From the NCBI GenBank assembly GCA_036563645.1, contig DATCMA010000029.1:32722-96721 (forward strand): a stretch of 64,000 nucleotides of DNA, given 5' to 3'. Both the position numbers and the translations under genes were made by a program. Under the pieces are notes generated by a model that did no database searches, was not told where the DNA came from, and saw only the letters and a program-made list of their open reading frames with translations. Positions 18,233 through 26,303 of this stretch are shown here, piece by piece (position 1 is the stretch's first letter; each line of letters starts with the position of its first letter). The DNA is from DATCMA01 sp036563645. GTDB lineage: Bacteria > Actinomycetota > Actinomycetes > Mycobacteriales > Micromonosporaceae.

Positions 18233-18373
18233 CTATCCACAGGGTGGGGATCGCGAATGCGCAGCCTAGCGCCGATATCCACACCGCGCTGCGCCGGTTT
18301 TCCACAAGCTATGCACAGCGCGTCCACACGGCCGCCGCCGCTTATCCACAGCTTGTCCAGAAGTCCGTCCACG
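18233..18373 (+). promoter_or_regulatory. Phased cluster of DnaA-box-like sites upstream of dnaB
   Basis: At least seven sites with a TCCAC-type core, all in the same orientation. Nine-base boxes start at 18233 (CTATCCACA), 18275 (ATATCCACA), 18298 (TTTTCCACA), 18309 (CTATGCACA), 18320 (GCGTCCACA), 18342 (TTATCCACA, perfect), 18353 (TTGTCCAGA) and 18365 (CCGTCCACG). Spacings are 42, 23, 11, 11, 22, 11 and 12, close to whole helical turns. It lies in the spacer between the divergent repeat protein and dnaB. No AT-rich unwinding element is seen beside it. Confidence 0.65.
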
Positions 18374-18477
18374 CTCACATTTGGGGCGCTGACCTCGATT
18401 TTCGTATCGTCGACGGCGGTCAGAATGTGGTACCCACATGGGTCACGTCCGACGCAGTCAATGAGCGGAGGCTCCGG

Positions 18478-19887
18478 GTGTCGATCGCGGACGATGTGCG
18501 GGCGGAGGGCTGGGCGCGCGGCTCGAACTCCGCTGGCCCCGGCGGATCCTTCATTGACCCCGTCGACAAGACCCCACCGCAGGACATCGCCGCCGAGCAG
18601 TGCGTGCTCGGGGGCATGCTCCTCTCCAAGGACGCGATCGCTGACGTCGTCGAGATTCTCAAGCCTGGCGACTTCTACCGCCCGGCGCACACGACAATCT
18701 ACGAGACCATTCTCGATCTCTATACCCGGGGTGAACCCGCCGACGCGATCACGGTGGCTGCCGCGCTGGCGGACGCCGGGGAGCTCGCGAAGATCGGCGG
18801 GGCTCCCTACCTGCACACGCTGATCGCGAGCGTGCCGACCGCGGCGAACGCCGCCTACTACGCCCGGATCGTCGCCGAGCGCGCGGTCCTGCGCCGTCTC
18901 ATCGAGGCCGGGACCCGGATCGTGCAGCTCGGCTACGGCGCGGCGGCCGGCTCCGGGCGGGACGTCGACGACATCGTCGACCTTGCCCAGCAGGCCGTGT
19001 ACGAGGTGACCGAGCGGCGGGTGAGCGAGGACTTCTCCCCCCTCGCCGACCTGCTCCAGCCCACGCTCGACGAGATCGAGGCGGTGGGGGCGCAGGGCGG
19101 CGTGATGACCGGCATCCCCACCGGGTTCACGGATCTGGACCGGCTGCTCAACGGGCTGCACCCGGGGCAGTTGATCGTCGTGGCCGGTCGACCAGGCCTC
19201 GGCAAGAGCACGGTCGCCATGGACTTCGCCCGCCACGCGGCCATCCGGGCCAACTGCCCCAGCGTGATCTTCTCGTTGGAGATGAGCAAGGTCGAGATCG
19301 TTATGCGGTTGCTCGCCGCGGAATCCCGGGTGCCGCTGCACGTGCTGCGATCCGGCCAGCTCTCCGACGACGACTGGGCGAAGCTCGCCCGGCGCATGGG
19401 CGAGATCAGCGAGGCGCCGATCTTCATCGATGACACGCCCAACATGAACCTCATGGAGATCCGGGCGAAGGCGCGTCGGCTGAAGCAACGGCACGGGCTC
19501 AAGCTGGTGGTGGTCGACTACCTGCAGCTCATGACGTCGCCCAAGCGCTTCGAGAGCCGCCAGCAGGAGGTCGCTGAGCTCTCCCGCGGGCTCAAACTCC
19601 TCGCGAAGGAGATCGACTGCCCGGTGGTCGCGGTCAGCCAGCTCAACCGGGGGCCCGAGCAGCGGACCGACAAGCGTCCACAGCTGTCGGACCTGCGGGA
19701 ATCCGGATCCATTGAGCAGGACGCCGACGTGGTCATCCTGCTGCACCGGGACGACTACTACGACAAGGAATCACCGCGGGCCGGCGAAGCCGATTTCATC
19801 GTCGCCAAGCACCGCAACGGGCCGACCGACACGATCACGGTCGCCGCGCAGCTCCACTTGTCGCGCTTCGTCGATATGGCCGTCTAG
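18478..19887 (+). CDS. dnaB: Replicative DNA helicase
   Basis: Hexameric 5'-3' replicative helicase. The 469-residue product has the N-terminal DnaB domain (PPQDIAAEQCVLGGMLLSKD) and the RecA-like C domain with Walker A GRPGLGKST, Walker B LVVVDYLQLM, QQEVAELSRGLKLLAKE and the arginine-finger region RESGSIEQDADVV. No intein interrupts it, unlike mycobacterial dnaB. The GTG at 18478 is chosen because GGAGG lies six bases upstream and because the upstream in-frame stretch to 18244 is the DnaA-box array, not protein-like. Length then matches the family. Confidence 0.94.
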   Translation: MSIADDVRAEGWARGSNSAGPGGSFIDPVDKTPPQDIAAEQCVLGGMLLSKDAIADVVEILKPGDFYRPAHTTIYETILDLYTRGEPADAITVAAALADAGELAKIGGAPYLHTLIASVPTAANAAYYARIVAERAVLRRLIEAGTRIVQLGYGAAAGSGRDVDDIVDLAQQAVYEVTERRVSEDFSPLADLLQPTLDEIEAVGAQGGVMTGIPTGFTDLDRLLNGLHPGQLIVVAGRPGLGKSTVAMDFARHAAIRANCPSVIFSLEMSKVEIVMRLLAAESRVPLHVLRSGQLSDDDWAKLARRMGEISEAPIFIDDTPNMNLMEIRAKARRLKQRHGLKLVVVDYLQLMTSPKRFESRQQEVAELSRGLKLLAKEIDCPVVAVSQLNRGPEQRTDKRPQLSDLRESGSIEQDADVVILLHRDDYYDKESPRAGEADFIVAKHRNGPTDTITVAAQLHLSRFVDMAV

Positions 19888-20015
19888 GCGACGTGCCCGC
19901 GCGAGACGCGCGCCGTCACCGGGCGGGGCCCGGCGGCGCAGCCGACGGTACGCGCCACGGCGGAGGGGCGGTGACCGGATGGACCGCGCCGCCGCGTGAC
20001 CCCTCGCCGATCACC

Positions 20016-20042
20016 GGCGGACGCGGCTCTCCCGCGTCCGCC
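20016..20042. terminator. Hairpin terminator between dnaB and the zinc-ribbon gene
   Basis: An 11-bp perfect stem (GGCGGACGCGG at 20016-20026, complement at 20032-20042) with a 5-base loop, between two convergent genes. No T run. Confidence 0.65.
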
Positions 20043-20073
20043 GCGCGACGGGGTCACCTCGCCGGACAGGGCG

Positions 20074-20514
20074 TCAGTCGAAGATCTCACTGAGGAAGCT
20101 CCGGTGCTTCCGGCGGTAGTGGCCGTGGTAGCCGTAGTGGCCGTAGGCCGGAGCGGCGGGATAGACGTGCCCCGGCGGCGGAGGCGGCGGGACGTGCGTC
20201 GCCGGGTAACCGGGCTGCGGGTGGGCCGCCGGCGGCGGGGGCGGTGGCGGCGGTACGTACCCGCTGGCCGGGGTCGGTTGGGGGGTGTGCTGTGGGGCTG
20301 GACTGGCCGGAGGCGTGGCCGCACCGGACTGGGGAGCCGGTGGCGCGGTCGCCGCTCCCTGGGTGCGGTGCCAGTTCGCCTCGGCTTCGAAGAGCTTCTC
20401 CAACTCCCCACGGTCGAGGAAGATGCCGCGGCAGTCGGTGCACTGGTCCACAATGACGCCACTGCGCTCGTACTGGCGCATCTCAGCGTGGCACTTCGGA
20501 CAGGTCAGCTGCAT
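20074..20514 (-). CDS. TFIIB-type zinc ribbon protein with Pro-rich tail
   Basis: A 146-residue protein. The first 45 residues are a zf-TFIIB ribbon: CPKCHAEM, then CTDCRGIFLDRGELEKL, with two CxxC pairs for zinc. The rest is Pro/Ala/His/Tyr-rich with runs of eight and six prolines and a His/Tyr/Gly stretch, ending in RSFLSEIFD. Short bacterial proteins of this family are common in actinobacteria and have no defined role. The ATG at 20514 begins the ribbon directly (MQLTCPKC). Confidence 0.85.
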   Translation of the reverse strand: MQLTCPKCHAEMRQYERSGVIVDQCTDCRGIFLDRGELEKLFEAEANWHRTQGAATAPPAPQSGAATPPASPAPQHTPQPTPASGYVPPPPPPPPAAHPQPGYPATHVPPPPPPGHVYPAAPAYGHYGYHGHYRRKHRSFLSEIFD

Positions 20515-20578
20515 TATTCGACGGTAACGACTACGGCCACTGTCCGCGTGGCCGCCCACCCCCATCCCCCGCGACCGG

Positions 20579-20956
20579 TCACGCGCCGCCCAGCGTCGCC
20601 GCGATTGCCCAGCCGAGTGCCGCGGCGGGCACGCCGATCAGCACCGTGCCGGCGGCGTAGAGCAGCGCCCGCCGTCGCCCGGGGCGGCCCGACTCGCCGA
20701 GCTCGACGGTCTCCAGGCTGAAGGTCGAGTACGTCGTCAACGCGCCACAGAATCCGGCGACGCCGAGCGCCCCGAGCCAGCCGGGGACCGCGTCCCCCGC
20801 GCCCGACAGGACACCGAGCAGGAACGAGCCGACGACGTTGACGGCGAACGTGCCCCACGGCACCGGTCCACCGATCCGGGCGGTGATCGCCTGCCCGACG
20901 ACGAACCGCAGCGCCGCCCCGACCGCGCCGCCCAGCATGACCAGCGCCAGCGTCAC
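20579..20956 (-). CDS. crcB: Fluoride channel subunit CrcB/Fluc (second copy)
   Basis: A 125-residue, four-helix Fluc protein exporting fluoride. Motifs are GGAVGAALRFVVG, the pore Asn in FAVNVVGSFLLGV, and GALTTYSTFSLE with the Thr-Thr/Tyr-Ser-Thr-Phe fluoride track. The GTG start overlaps the stop of the neighbouring crcB as GTGA. Two adjacent, non-identical crcB genes usually make a heterodimeric channel. It is the last gene of a four-gene minus-strand operon. Confidence 0.92.
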   Translation of the reverse strand: MTLALVMLGGAVGAALRFVVGQAITARIGGPVPWGTFAVNVVGSFLLGVLSGAGDAVPGWLGALGVAGFCGALTTYSTFSLETVELGESGRPGRRRALLYAAGTVLIGVPAAALGWAIAATLGGA

Positions 20957-21375
20957 GGCGATCTCCCCGCGCCCTCGGCGGTCAGGCGGCGTGCCACGCG
21001 CCTGCCGAGCTGCACGGCGGCGACAGCCCCGAGGAGCGTCCCCACCAAGTAGGCGGCGGCTGCCCCACCGCGCCCGGCGGCGAGCAGGGATCGACTGTCC
21101 AGCGCGTACGTGGAGAAGGTCGTGAAGCCGCCGAGCAGGCCCGGGCCGAGGAAGGGCTGGAGCAGCCGGTGGGGAGTACCTCGGGCGGCGAGGACCCCGG
21201 TGAGCAGGCCGATGAGGCAGCACCCGGCCAGGTTCGTCACCAGGGTGGCCCAGGGAAACCCGGTCGGCCTGGTGGGCCATGCCTGGGCGAGGCCATAGCG
21301 GAGGACGGAGCCGACGGCGCCTCCGGCGGCCACCGCCGCGACCACGTCGAGCTGGCGGTGAGGGCGACCGGTCAT
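20953..21375 (-). CDS. crcB: Fluoride channel subunit CrcB/Fluc (first copy)
   Basis: A 140-residue Fluc protein with GGAVGSVLRYGLA, the pore Asn in TNLAGCCLIGLLTG, and GGFTTFSTYALDS. Its ATG overlaps the stop of the upstream membrane protein gene (ATGA), and its own stop overlaps the second crcB (GTGA). It is likely to form an antiparallel heterodimer with that copy. No fluoride riboswitch can sit directly upstream because there is no spacer; one would have to precede the whole operon. Confidence 0.92.
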   Translation of the reverse strand: MTGRPHRQLDVVAAVAAGGAVGSVLRYGLAQAWPTRPTGFPWATLVTNLAGCCLIGLLTGVLAARGTPHRLLQPFLGPGLLGGFTTFSTYALDSRSLLAAGRGGAAAAYLVGTLLGAVAAVQLGRRVARRLTAEGAGRSP

Positions 21376-22691
21376 AGCGCCGCCGAGGATATCGGCTCTC
21401 GTCCGGCCCGGGCGCCCGCCATGGCGTGCCGCAGCGCCGGTGCCCACGCGAGGAAGGCCAGCGGGTAGAGCAGGTAGCCGAACCGGGTGGCGGGCATGAG
21501 CAGGATCGCGGCGAGCAGGCCGTACCCGCAGATGAGGGACGCGGCGGAGGCGGTGCGGGGTGGGCGGCGCAGCAGCCACACGGCGATCAGGGCGCCGATG
21601 CCGACCAGCAGGGCGATCGCCAGGATCCGTCCATTGGGGACGAGCTGAGCGATGAGGTATCCCGGCAGGGGAGACTGCGCCGGGCTGGTCACCAGACCGT
21701 GCCCCAAGGGGAAGCGCACGACGTTCTCGACGAACGCGTCGGCGTCCACGAGTTGGGCGGGGAGGAGCGCGAGGAGCGGCAGGCCGAGGACGCCGGGCAC
21801 GGCCCGGGTGGCCACCTGCCGGCCTCGGCTGACGGCGTGGACGAGCAGAACCACCGCCACCAGCCAGGCGAGCAGCTTGAGCGTGGCGCCGGCGCCGATC
21901 GCCAGTCCGCCGAGGCCGTAGCGGCCGGTGGCGAAGAACGCGAGCGCCAGCAGGCACAGGGCGAGGACGGGGACGTCGTCGCCCCCGGTGGCGAGGGTGA
22001 GGGGGGAGAACGGCAGCACGGTGGCGAACTGCGCCGCCCGGACGACCGAGGCCTTGCGCGCCGAGTCGCCCAGGGCGCGCAGCAGGATGGCGATGGCGAC
22101 CCCCAGCACCACCGCGGTCACGGCGGCGAACCAGATCCGGGCGTCGGTCCACCAGACGGCGCCGAGGACGGCCCGGGGCAAGCCGAAGATCGCCATGCCG
22201 GGCTGGTACGGCAGGTAGCCGAGGAGCTGTTCCGACGGGGGCAGGGCCGCGATGGCCTCCCGGGTCAAGTACGGGCTGCCGTGGTCGAGCAGGCGCTGCG
22301 CGCCGTGCTCGATGACGATGACCTCCTCCTGGGCCCGATCAGGCTGGCCCTCCGCCCGCTGGACGCACTGTGCGATCAGCGGCACGAGCGCGGTGCTGGC
22401 CCAGGTCGCTCCGGTGAGCACGCTGCGGGCGACGGCGCCGGTGAGCGGGGGCGCGGCGCCGACGCGCCGAACGGCGATCTGCCCGATGACGGCGATCGTC
22501 GCTATGGTGTAGCCCACGACGGCCACGGCGCCCCAGGCGCGGTGCGCTGGCAGGGTCGAGGCGTACGCGGTGACCGCGGCGAAGACGGTGGCGATCCCGT
22601 ACAGGCAGAGGTCTCCGAAAAGGCCGCCGAGGTGCCGGTCCGCCTGATGCCAGAAGGCGAGCGCGCGCCTGCGGACGCGGATGGCAATCAC
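21372..22691 (-). CDS. Polytopic membrane protein, GT87/DUF2029-like
   Basis: A 439-residue protein with about eleven hydrophobic helices. The loop LLDHGSPYLTREA..., then LLGYLPYQPGMAIFGLPRA and LAIGAGATLKLLAWLVAVVL resemble GT-C membrane glycosyltransferases of the DUF2029 group, though the usual Asp motif near the N-terminus is not obvious, so the assignment is soft. The GTG start (22691) overlaps the GGDEF-EAL stop as GTGA, and its stop overlaps crcB as ATGA, so translation is coupled both ways. A c-di-GMP-linked envelope polysaccharide role is a guess from context only. Confidence 0.6.
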   Translation of the reverse strand: MIAIRVRRRALAFWHQADRHLGGLFGDLCLYGIATVFAAVTAYASTLPAHRAWGAVAVVGYTIATIAVIGQIAVRRVGAAPPLTGAVARSVLTGATWASTALVPLIAQCVQRAEGQPDRAQEEVIVIEHGAQRLLDHGSPYLTREAIAALPPSEQLLGYLPYQPGMAIFGLPRAVLGAVWWTDARIWFAAVTAVVLGVAIAILLRALGDSARKASVVRAAQFATVLPFSPLTLATGGDDVPVLALCLLALAFFATGRYGLGGLAIGAGATLKLLAWLVAVVLLVHAVSRGRQVATRAVPGVLGLPLLALLPAQLVDADAFVENVVRFPLGHGLVTSPAQSPLPGYLIAQLVPNGRILAIALLVGIGALIAVWLLRRPPRTASAASLICGYGLLAAILLMPATRFGYLLYPLAFLAWAPALRHAMAGARAGREPISSAAL

Positions 22692-25255
22692 GCGGGCAAG
22701 TGTGGCAGACGGTCTGACCGGTGGGCCCCGGAGCTGTGGCGTCCCGTGGACAACCGGATCACCGTGCCGTGGTCGTGGAGGGCGGGCGCGAGGGTGCCGG
22801 GGCGGCCGCCCGAGCCGCGCCGCAACGCGGCGAGGAAGGCGTTCGCCGGCATCGGCCGGGCGAAGAGGTGCCCCTGACCGGCGACGCACCCGAGTTCCCA
22901 CAGCGCCCGGCGTTGCGGCTCGCTCTCCACGCCCTCCGCGACGACGGCGAGCCGCAGGTTGCGCGCGAGGTCGAGCGTGGACCGGATGACGGCGGTGGCC
23001 TCCGCGGAGGTCTCCATGGCCATGACGAAGGTCCGGTCGATTTTCAACTCGTGGACCGGGATCCGGGAGAGCACGGACAGCGAGGAGTAGCCGGTGCCGA
23101 AGTCGTCGAGGGCGAGGCGCACACCCGCCTCGTGGAGCCGTTTGAGTACTTCGTCGACGACGTCGAGGTGACTGATGGTGACGGTTTCCGTGAGTTCCAG
23201 CACCAGCCGATCGGGCGGGATGCGGTGGGTCTCCAGCCGCGCCAGGACCGCGGCGGGGAAACGCGGATCGAGCAGGCTGCGCGGGGAGACGTTGACGGAG
23301 ACCGGCAGGTCCCAGCCCGCTGTCCGCCACTCCTTGGCGGCCACCAGCGAGAGGTCGAGGACGGCGTCGACGAAGGCGGGGAGCAGCCCGGAGCGCTCGA
23401 CCGTCTCGATGAACCGCAGCGGGCCGATGTCGCCGCGATCGGGGTGGCGCCACCGGGCGAGTGCTTCCGCGCCGATGACCGCTCCGCTGCCGAGATCGAC
23501 GATGGGCTGAAAGTCGACGGTGAACTCGTGTTCGGCGACGGCGCGGGGCAGGTCGCCGCCGAGCGCGAGCCGCGTGACGTCCGCGGTGTCCCGGTCGCGC
23601 GCGTAGGTGGCGATTCGCTGTCCGCTGCGCTTCGCCTGGTACATCGCGATGTCGGCGCGGCGCAGCAGCTCGGACATCCCGCCGCTGTCCGGAGCCACCG
23701 CCAGGCCGGCGCTGGCCTCGACGTTGATCCGCATGCCGTCGAGCTCCATGGGCTCCTGGAGCGCGGCGAGGATGCCCTCGGCGCGATGGGTCGCCACGGC
23801 GGGTGCCGAGAGGCCGGTGAGGAGCACCGCGAACTCATCGCCGCCGAGGCGTGCGACGAGGTCGCCGTCCTGGACGACGGCCGTGAGCCTCCGCGCGACC
23901 TCGAGGAGGACCCGGTCGCCGGCGGGGTGGCCGAGGGTGTCGTTGATCTCCTTGAAGTGGTTGAGGTCGATCAGCACGAGGGCCGTGATGCCCTCAGCGT
24001 GGCGATTGTTGAGCAGGTCGCCGCCGCGGTCGAGCAGTTCGCGTCGGTTGGCCAGCCCGGTCAGCGGGTCGTGGGAGGCGGCGTGCGCGTGCGCCTCGGC
24101 CACGCGGGCCAGCTCGGCGTAGGCGGAGGCGTTGCGGATCGCGGTGCACAGCGCCGCGGCGAAGGTCCGCAGCGTGTACTCCTCGCGTTCGGAGAGGGTG
24201 ACCGGCCGCTGGAAGCGGAGGCGGAGCGCGCCGATGTCGCCTCCGCCGGCGTGGTCCTCCAGCGGGGTGCGGATCACCGCGTCGGCGCTCCCCGTCAGCT
24301 CGGTCGGGGGTCCGTCGTAACAGACGCCGTCGCTCGTCCCGCGGACCATGCGCGGCGCGGGCCCGAGGTGGACGAGGACGTCGACCTGGTCGGCGGAGAA
24401 GAGCTGAGCGGCGCGGGTGACGGCGGTGCGGAGGACGGCGTCGAGGTCGACGACGTTGAGCTCGTCGGTGGTCTGGGCGAGGCGCTGCCACGCTTCGCGT
24501 TCTTGTCGGGCCCGCAGCCGCCCGACGTGCGACAGGTGCAGGGCGAAGACCAGCGGGGGCATCGCCATCAGCAAGGCCGGTCCGCGGCTGACGATCATGA
24601 CGGTGGCGACGGCGACGAGGAAGTTCGCGACGCGGACGGCCACCCGGTTGTCGCCGTCGCGAAAGGCCACCTCGGGCCACGGGCGACGGGTAGCCAACGC
24701 CATGACCCGCGTGGCGAGGATCTCGTCGATGATCGCGTATGCCGCGGCGGCGGCGAGGAGACCGGTGAGGAGCTGGGGCCAGTGGGGGGCGTCGGTCGTC
24801 GTGAGCGTCGGCAGGAGCCCGGCGGCTTGCGCGATGAGGCTGGCTGCGGTCGCCGCGGTGGTGTCTTTGCCCGCGTTGAACGCGAGCTTGAGCGGGTGGT
24901 TTCGGGTAATGGCATTGGCGAGGGTGACGCCGACGGCGGTGCAGATGATCACCCAGGGCGGGGGCAGCAGGGCGACCGCCACGAGAATCGCGGCCGAGGT
25001 CGAGGAGAAGGCTTTGATCTGAGTGCGGACGCGGATCTCGGCGGCGAGGCCGTTCGCGACGGTGATCAACCCAGTGAGGGCGATGGGAAATAGTGGCGAC
25101 TGCGGTGGCGCGGGCAGTTTGATCACTGCTGCGACCAGGCAGCTTGCCGCCAAAACGACGACAAGACCGACGAGCAGTCGGAGCCGCCCTTCGGTCTGGT
25201 CGTCGTTGGTTGTCGAAGACCCGTCCTGTCGCATCCCCGGTGCATGGTCGCGCAT
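22688..25255 (-). CDS. Membrane GGDEF-EAL cyclic-di-GMP enzyme with GAF-like domain
   Basis: An 855-residue protein. N-terminal residues about 25-235 hold six or more membrane helices (MASE-like sensor). A GAF-like domain of about 150 residues follows. The GGDEF domain has HDPLTGLANRREL and an intact RLGGDEFAVL (near residue 468), so diguanylate cyclase activity is possible. The EAL domain has GAEALARW (near 592), VNVSP, LELTET, DDFGTGYSS, LKIDRTFV, AEGVES and QGHLFARPM: the catalytic set for c-di-GMP hydrolysis looks complete. Both activities may be present, with the sensor setting the balance. The ATG at 25255 lacks a good ribosome site; a start seven codons later is possible. Confidence 0.9.
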   Translation of the reverse strand: MRDHAPGMRQDGSSTTNDDQTEGRLRLLVGLVVVLAASCLVAAVIKLPAPPQSPLFPIALTGLITVANGLAAEIRVRTQIKAFSSTSAAILVAVALLPPPWVIICTAVGVTLANAITRNHPLKLAFNAGKDTTAATAASLIAQAAGLLPTLTTTDAPHWPQLLTGLLAAAAAYAIIDEILATRVMALATRRPWPEVAFRDGDNRVAVRVANFLVAVATVMIVSRGPALLMAMPPLVFALHLSHVGRLRARQEREAWQRLAQTTDELNVVDLDAVLRTAVTRAAQLFSADQVDVLVHLGPAPRMVRGTSDGVCYDGPPTELTGSADAVIRTPLEDHAGGGDIGALRLRFQRPVTLSEREEYTLRTFAAALCTAIRNASAYAELARVAEAHAHAASHDPLTGLANRRELLDRGGDLLNNRHAEGITALVLIDLNHFKEINDTLGHPAGDRVLLEVARRLTAVVQDGDLVARLGGDEFAVLLTGLSAPAVATHRAEGILAALQEPMELDGMRINVEASAGLAVAPDSGGMSELLRRADIAMYQAKRSGQRIATYARDRDTADVTRLALGGDLPRAVAEHEFTVDFQPIVDLGSGAVIGAEALARWRHPDRGDIGPLRFIETVERSGLLPAFVDAVLDLSLVAAKEWRTAGWDLPVSVNVSPRSLLDPRFPAAVLARLETHRIPPDRLVLELTETVTISHLDVVDEVLKRLHEAGVRLALDDFGTGYSSLSVLSRIPVHELKIDRTFVMAMETSAEATAVIRSTLDLARNLRLAVVAEGVESEPQRRALWELGCVAGQGHLFARPMPANAFLAALRRGSGGRPGTLAPALHDHGTVIRLSTGRHSSGAHRSDRLPHLPA

Positions 25256-25811
25256 GGAGGGGGCGTGCTGTCAACCGGGACAGGTCGGGAATGTGCAATT
25301 GGGTGATGAAAGGCGATTTCAGCGCCAGTCGTAGTCACGCATCTCGCGGCCTCCCGAAAGCGAAATCTTAAATTTCTTTTTAATTTCTCGACGTCGTTCG
25401 TTGTGGTGTCTGGCATTTCGTTGTGACGCATGGAAGGTTAATCCGATGACTGGAATTGGTAAACAGTGATATGTCGCTTTTTTCATGAAATGTGAACCTC
25501 AATCTTTTCTTATAATTTCCGTGACGAAATGACGACGGAGAGCACAATTGGAATGGCGTTTAGTGAGACTGTTTCCAAAACTGTGGAAAATGCCCAGCTT
25601 AGGTTGGGCAGCCGCTATTTTCTATAACAAAACTGCGATTCGTGCGCATATTTCTATCAATTCTCTGGAGGGTGGGAGTAACTCCTCCGCGCGCGGCACA
25701 CAATACCTATCGACTGATCATGGCATCACGTGACGGCCGGGTGGTCGCGAGGTCGACCGGCTGTCACGGCGCGCGACATGAGATCGCGTTCCTCATCGAT
25801 AGGCTTGCCGC
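25256..25811. promoter_or_regulatory. AT-rich intergenic island between the GGDEF-EAL gene and moaC
   Basis: About 550 bases between divergent genes, strikingly AT-rich from about 25360 to 25720. It holds TATAAT at 25511-25516 (plus strand, no good -35), the palindrome TTTCATGAAA at 25481-25490, two adjacent hairpins (TTTCCA/TGGAAA at 25572-25589; TGCCCA/TGGGCA at 25591-25610) and GGAGTAACTCC at 25675-25685. I see no convincing protein gene and could not match a known riboswitch. Confidence 0.5.
25319..25342 (-). CDS. Possible 7-residue leader peptide upstream of the GGDEF-EAL gene
   Basis: ATG with GGGAGG seven bases upstream opens a reading frame MRDYDWR followed by TGA. The ribosome site is better than that of the downstream GGDEF-EAL gene, whose ATG lies 64 bases further on. 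It could be a translated leader or chance; there is no further support. Confidence 0.2.
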   Translation of the reverse strand: MRDYDWR

Positions 25812-26303
25812 GTGACCGATGCGACGAAGTTGACCCACGTCGATGAGTCCGGCGCGGCGCGGATGGTCGACGTCTCCGCGAAACCGGTGACCACACGCCG
25901 TGCCGTCGCCGGCGGGCGCGTGCGGACCACGAGCGACGTCGTGGAGGTGCTGCGGCGCAACGCGCTCCCGAAAGGCGACGCCCTGGCGGTGGCCCGCCTC
26001 GCCGGCATCATGGGCGCGAAGCGCACCCCCGACCTCGTGCCGCTGTGTCACCCGATCGCTCTGCACGGGGTCACCGTGGACGTGCAGCTCGCCCGGGACG
26101 CCATTGAGATCACCGCGACCGCCCAGACGGCGGATCGGACCGGTGTGGAGATGGAGGCGTTGACCGCGGTGGCGGTCGCCGGACTCGCGGTCGTCGACAT
26201 GGTCAAGGGCCTCGATCCCGCAGCCACGATCGAGAACGTGCGGGTTCTGCGGAAAGAAGGCGGCACGAGCGGCGACTGGGTGCGACCGGAGGAGCGGCCG
26301 TGA
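25812..26303 (+). CDS. moaC: Cyclic pyranopterin monophosphate synthase MoaC
   Basis: Second enzyme of molybdenum cofactor synthesis: converts the MoaA product to cyclic pyranopterin monophosphate. The 163-residue protein shows LTHVDESGAARMVDVSAKP, GIMGAKRTPDLVPLCHPI (active-site Lys and His) and GVEMEALTAVAVAGLAVVDM, all family signatures. GTG start at 25812. Its stop overlaps the next gene by four bases. Confidence 0.96.
   Translation: MTDATKLTHVDESGAARMVDVSAKPVTTRRAVAGGRVRTTSDVVEVLRRNALPKGDALAVARLAGIMGAKRTPDLVPLCHPIALHGVTVDVQLARDAIEITATAQTADRTGVEMEALTAVAVAGLAVVDMVKGLDPAATIENVRVLRKEGGTSGDWVRPEERP

Noticed and set aside
18244..18477. In-frame N-terminal extension of dnaB
   Set aside because: The stretch is the phased DnaA-box array with 11-base periodicity, not codon-like; the GTG at 18478 has a good ribosome site and gives family length.
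18190..18477. Chromosomal origin at the DnaA-box cluster
   Set aside because: No dnaA/dnaN beside it and no AT-rich unwinding element; gene order places oriC to the left of murJ.
22721..25093. Long plus-strand frame opposite the GGDEF-EAL gene
   Set aside because: No domain pattern, composition typical of an antisense frame; the opposite strand has intact GGDEF and EAL motifs.
25256..25420. Fluoride or c-di-GMP riboswitch before the GGDEF-EAL-crcB operon
   Set aside because: I looked on the minus strand for the conserved cores of both classes and could not find a convincing match; a covariance search would decide.
25548..25733. Small plus-strand frame of 61 codons in the AT-rich island
   Set aside because: No ribosome site, no recognisable family, overlaps hairpins.
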